The notes under the pieces were generated by a model. That model was not told the origin of the DNA and did no database searches. It was given only the letters and a program-made list of their open reading frames with translations. Shown piece after piece: positions 62,218 to 64,000 of a stretch of 64,000 nucleotides of DNA. Source of the DNA: UBA1413 sp964552955 (GTDB lineage Bacteria; Bacteroidota; Bacteroidia; Bacteroidales; Prolixibacteraceae); assembly GCA_964552955.1 (NCBI GenBank), contig CAZKIU010000011.1:1-64000 (forward strand), written 5' to 3'. Position numbers and translations under genes: made by a program. Position 1 is the stretch's first letter. Every line of letters begins with the position of its first letter.

Positions 62218-64000
62218 ATGGATGGAAATATGTCAGATCCTGAAAATGAATTGATTGAGACCGGAGAGGAGCAGGTGGTGGTCACGGGGGCCAGGGTGCA
62301 TAATCTGCGGAATATCGACGTGGAGATCCCCCGCAACAAACTGACGGTCATCACGGGGCTCAGTGGGAGCGGTAAGTCTTCGCTGGCCTTCGATACGATT
62401 TATGCAGAGGGACAGCGGCGCTATATAGAGACCTTTTCAGTCTATGCCCGTTCGTTCCTGGGGAACATGGAACGCCCCGATGTGGACAAGATCACCGGAC
62501 TGAGCCCGGTGATTTCCATCGAGCAGAAGGTGACCAGCCGGAATCCGCGCTCCACGGTAGGAACCGTCACCGAGGTGTATGATTTTCTGAGGCTGCTCTA
62601 TGCTCGTGCCGGAGATGCCTACTCCTGGAACACCGGCGAGAAGATGGTGAAATATACAGAAGAGCAGGTGCTTAATCTGATCAGGGAAAAGTTTGCCAGC
62701 CGGAAGATCTACGTTTTAGCGCCTCAGGTGAAGGGGCGCAAAGGGCACTACCGGGAGCTCTTCGAGCAGATCCGCCGCAAAGGGTACCTCTGGGCCAGGG
62801 TCGACGGCCAGATTACGGAGCTGACCCATGGATTCAAGGTCGACCGCTATAAAAACCATTTCATCGAAACCGTCATCGACAAGCTGGTGGTGGATGAGGC
62901 CTCTGACAAGCGGCTGAAAGAGAGTGTGAAGACGGCCATGGCGCAGGGTCACGGGATTATAATGCTTCAGGATTTTGAAACCGGCGAAACCCGCTATTAC
63001 AGCCGGTTGCTGATGTGCCCCACCACAGGCATCTCCTACAATGAGCCGGCACCCCACAACTTCTCTTTTAACTCCCCCCAGGGGGCGTGCCACAAGTGTA
63101 ACGGCCTGGGAAGAATTGCCGAAATAGACCTCGATAAGATCATCCCCGACCGGAGCCTGAGCATCGGAAAAGGGGGGATTGTTCCGCTGGGGCCTCAGAA
63201 AAATTCCCTGATATGGTGGCAGATCGCCGCCCTGGGAGAGAAATATGATTTTGACCTGAAGACCCCGCTGAGCGAGATCTCCGGGGAAGGCCTCGATGCC
63301 GTTCTTTACGGCACCAGTGAAAGAATTCAACTGAAAAACACCCCTCTGGGCGAGAGCGTCAATTACATGATGAGTTATGAGGGGTTGGTCAAGTATATTG
63401 AAAGCCAGCGGGAGGAAAATCCCTCGATGAAAGCCCAGAAGTGGGCCAACCAGTTTGTGCGGACCGTCGTCTGTCCGGAATGCAACGGCATGCGCCTGAA
63501 GAAGGAGGCTCTTTGGTTCAGGATCGACGGGAAGAATATCTCTGAGTTGTCGCAGATGGACCTGACCACCCTGAATGAATGGTTTGAGGGGCTGGAGGAG
63601 CGGCTGAGTGACCGTCAGCGGGCCATTGCCCGCGATGTGATCAAGGAGATCCGCAACCGCCTGGGCTTTATGATGGATGTGGGGTTGGATTACCTGGCCC
63701 TCGACCGGCCGGCGGCCAGTCTTTCCGGAGGAGAGTCACAGCGCATCAGGCTGGCCACCCAAATCGGTTCCCAGTTGGTCAATGTCCTCTATATCCTCGA
63801 TGAACCAAGCATCGGCCTGCACCACCGCGATAACCTGCGCCTTATCAGGGCCCTGGAAGAGCTCAGGGATACCGGCAACTCGGTAATCGTGGTGGAACAT
63901 GACAAGGAGATGATGCTTCATGCGGACTATGTGGTTGACATGGGGCCCTTTGCAGGCATTCACGGCGGTGAGGTGGTGGCTGCCGGAAGCCCTGCTGAGC
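62218..64000 (+). CDS. uvrA: Excinuclease ABC subunit A, 3' part beyond the window
   Basis: About 594 residues of UvrA, the damage-sensing ATPase of nucleotide excision repair; about a third is cut off by the window edge. The first Walker A is GLSGSGKSSLAFDT, the first ABC signature is SLSGGESQRIRLATQIGS and Walker B is YILDEPSIGLHH. The first zinc-finger half reads CPTTG (second Cys replaced by Thr, residue 266 from the second ATG) while the other half, CHKC, is intact; this may be usual in the phylum. ATG at 62218 and at 62230 are both in frame and either could be the start. Confidence 0.95.
   Translation, partial: MDGNMSDPENELIETGEEQVVVTGARVHNLRNIDVEIPRNKLTVITGLSGSGKSSLAFDTIYAEGQRRYIETFSVYARSFLGNMERPDVDKITGLSPVISIEQKVTSRNPRSTVGTVTEVYDFLRLLYARAGDAYSWNTGEKMVKYTEEQVLNLIREKFASRKIYVLAPQVKGRKGHYRELFEQIRRKGYLWARVDGQITELTHGFKVDRYKNHFIETVIDKLVVDEASDKRLKESVKTAMAQGHGIIMLQDFETGETRYYSRLLMCPTTGISYNEPAPHNFSFNSPQGACHKCNGLGRIAEIDLDKIIPDRSLSIGKGGIVPLGPQKNSLIWWQIAALGEKYDFDLKTPLSEISGEGLDAVLYGTSERIQLKNTPLGESVNYMMSYEGLVKYIESQREENPSMKAQKWANQFVRTVVCPECNGMRLKKEALWFRIDGKNISELSQMDLTTLNEWFEGLEERLSDRQRAIARDVIKEIRNRLGFMMDVGLDYLALDRPAASLSGGESQRIRLATQIGSQLVNVLYILDEPSIGLHHRDNLRLIRALEELRDTGNSVIVVEHDKEMMLHADYVVDMGPFAGIHGGEVVAAGSPAE

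Overview
The window looks like a chromosomal segment of a Bacteroidota species, most likely from the order Bacteroidales or a close relative. The evidence is the gene families (a large putative porin, a fused E1 alpha/beta dehydrogenase, a PorV/PorQ-like barrel, a lipoprotein serpin, an ECF sigma factor followed by an anti-sigma/outer-membrane-barrel fusion), the neighbourhoods lysS-gpsA-pgi and hpt-adk-obg, and the repeated occurrence of the Bacteroidota -7 promoter box TAnnTTTG just upstream of start codons (15 listed upstream of 14 genes). Coding sequence is moderately GC-rich and dense. There is no sign of a plasmid, prophage, insertion sequence, CRISPR array, tRNA or rRNA. A run of exactly 100 N at 60978-61077 marks a scaffold gap, so this is draft sequence.

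Layout. 1-6719: a terminator from an upstream gene, a porin and an MltF-like lytic transglycosylase on +, then a leftward operon (flippase-like membrane protein, LolC/E-like permease, CoA-type NUDIX hydrolase). 6898-12118: rsmA-mgtE, an orphan MacB-type permease on -, and purH. 12150-17786: a complete elongasome operon, mreB-mreC-mreD-mrdA(PBP2)-rodA. 17884-22600: a COG2403 P-loop protein, a PfkB kinase that lacks the usual catalytic Asp, a DUF1338 dioxygenase and a YiiX-like lipoprotein hydrolase. 22864-28087: an EamA transporter and pgi/gpsA/lysS on -. 28320-37696: recJ, an acyltransferase, a HhH-barrel plus PorQ-like pair, purE, then hpt-adk-obg-PAP2. 38090-43158: parE, parC, aroK. 43170-47597: an aldolase/dehydrogenase fusion, a PHP-domain protein and an M23/LysM peptidase. 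47701-52428: 2-oxoacid dehydrogenase E1 and E2 with a divergent GntR/UTRA regulator. 52654-62164: aspartate kinase, a three-gene envelope operon, an ECF sigma factor with a trans-envelope anti-sigma barrel, a serpin, a repeat array with the gap, and an MltD-like transglycosylase. 62218-end: the first two thirds of uvrA.

Most of the window is housekeeping: cell-wall elongation, purine synthesis and salvage, topoisomerase IV, repair and glycolysis. The points of most interest are (1) the sigma/anti-sigma pair at 57182-59442, whose anti-sigma protein appears to span both membranes; (2) the 51.6-51.7 kb divergent control region, where one perfect CTTGTCTAGACAAG palindrome sits between two TAnnTTTG promoters and the dehydrogenase leader begins with a 16-bp perfect hairpin; (3) a secreted ComEA-like HhH domain fused to a probable outer-membrane barrel; and (4) a PfkB protein with Val in place of the catalytic Asp. 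Four short tandem-repeat tracts lie in intergenic DNA.
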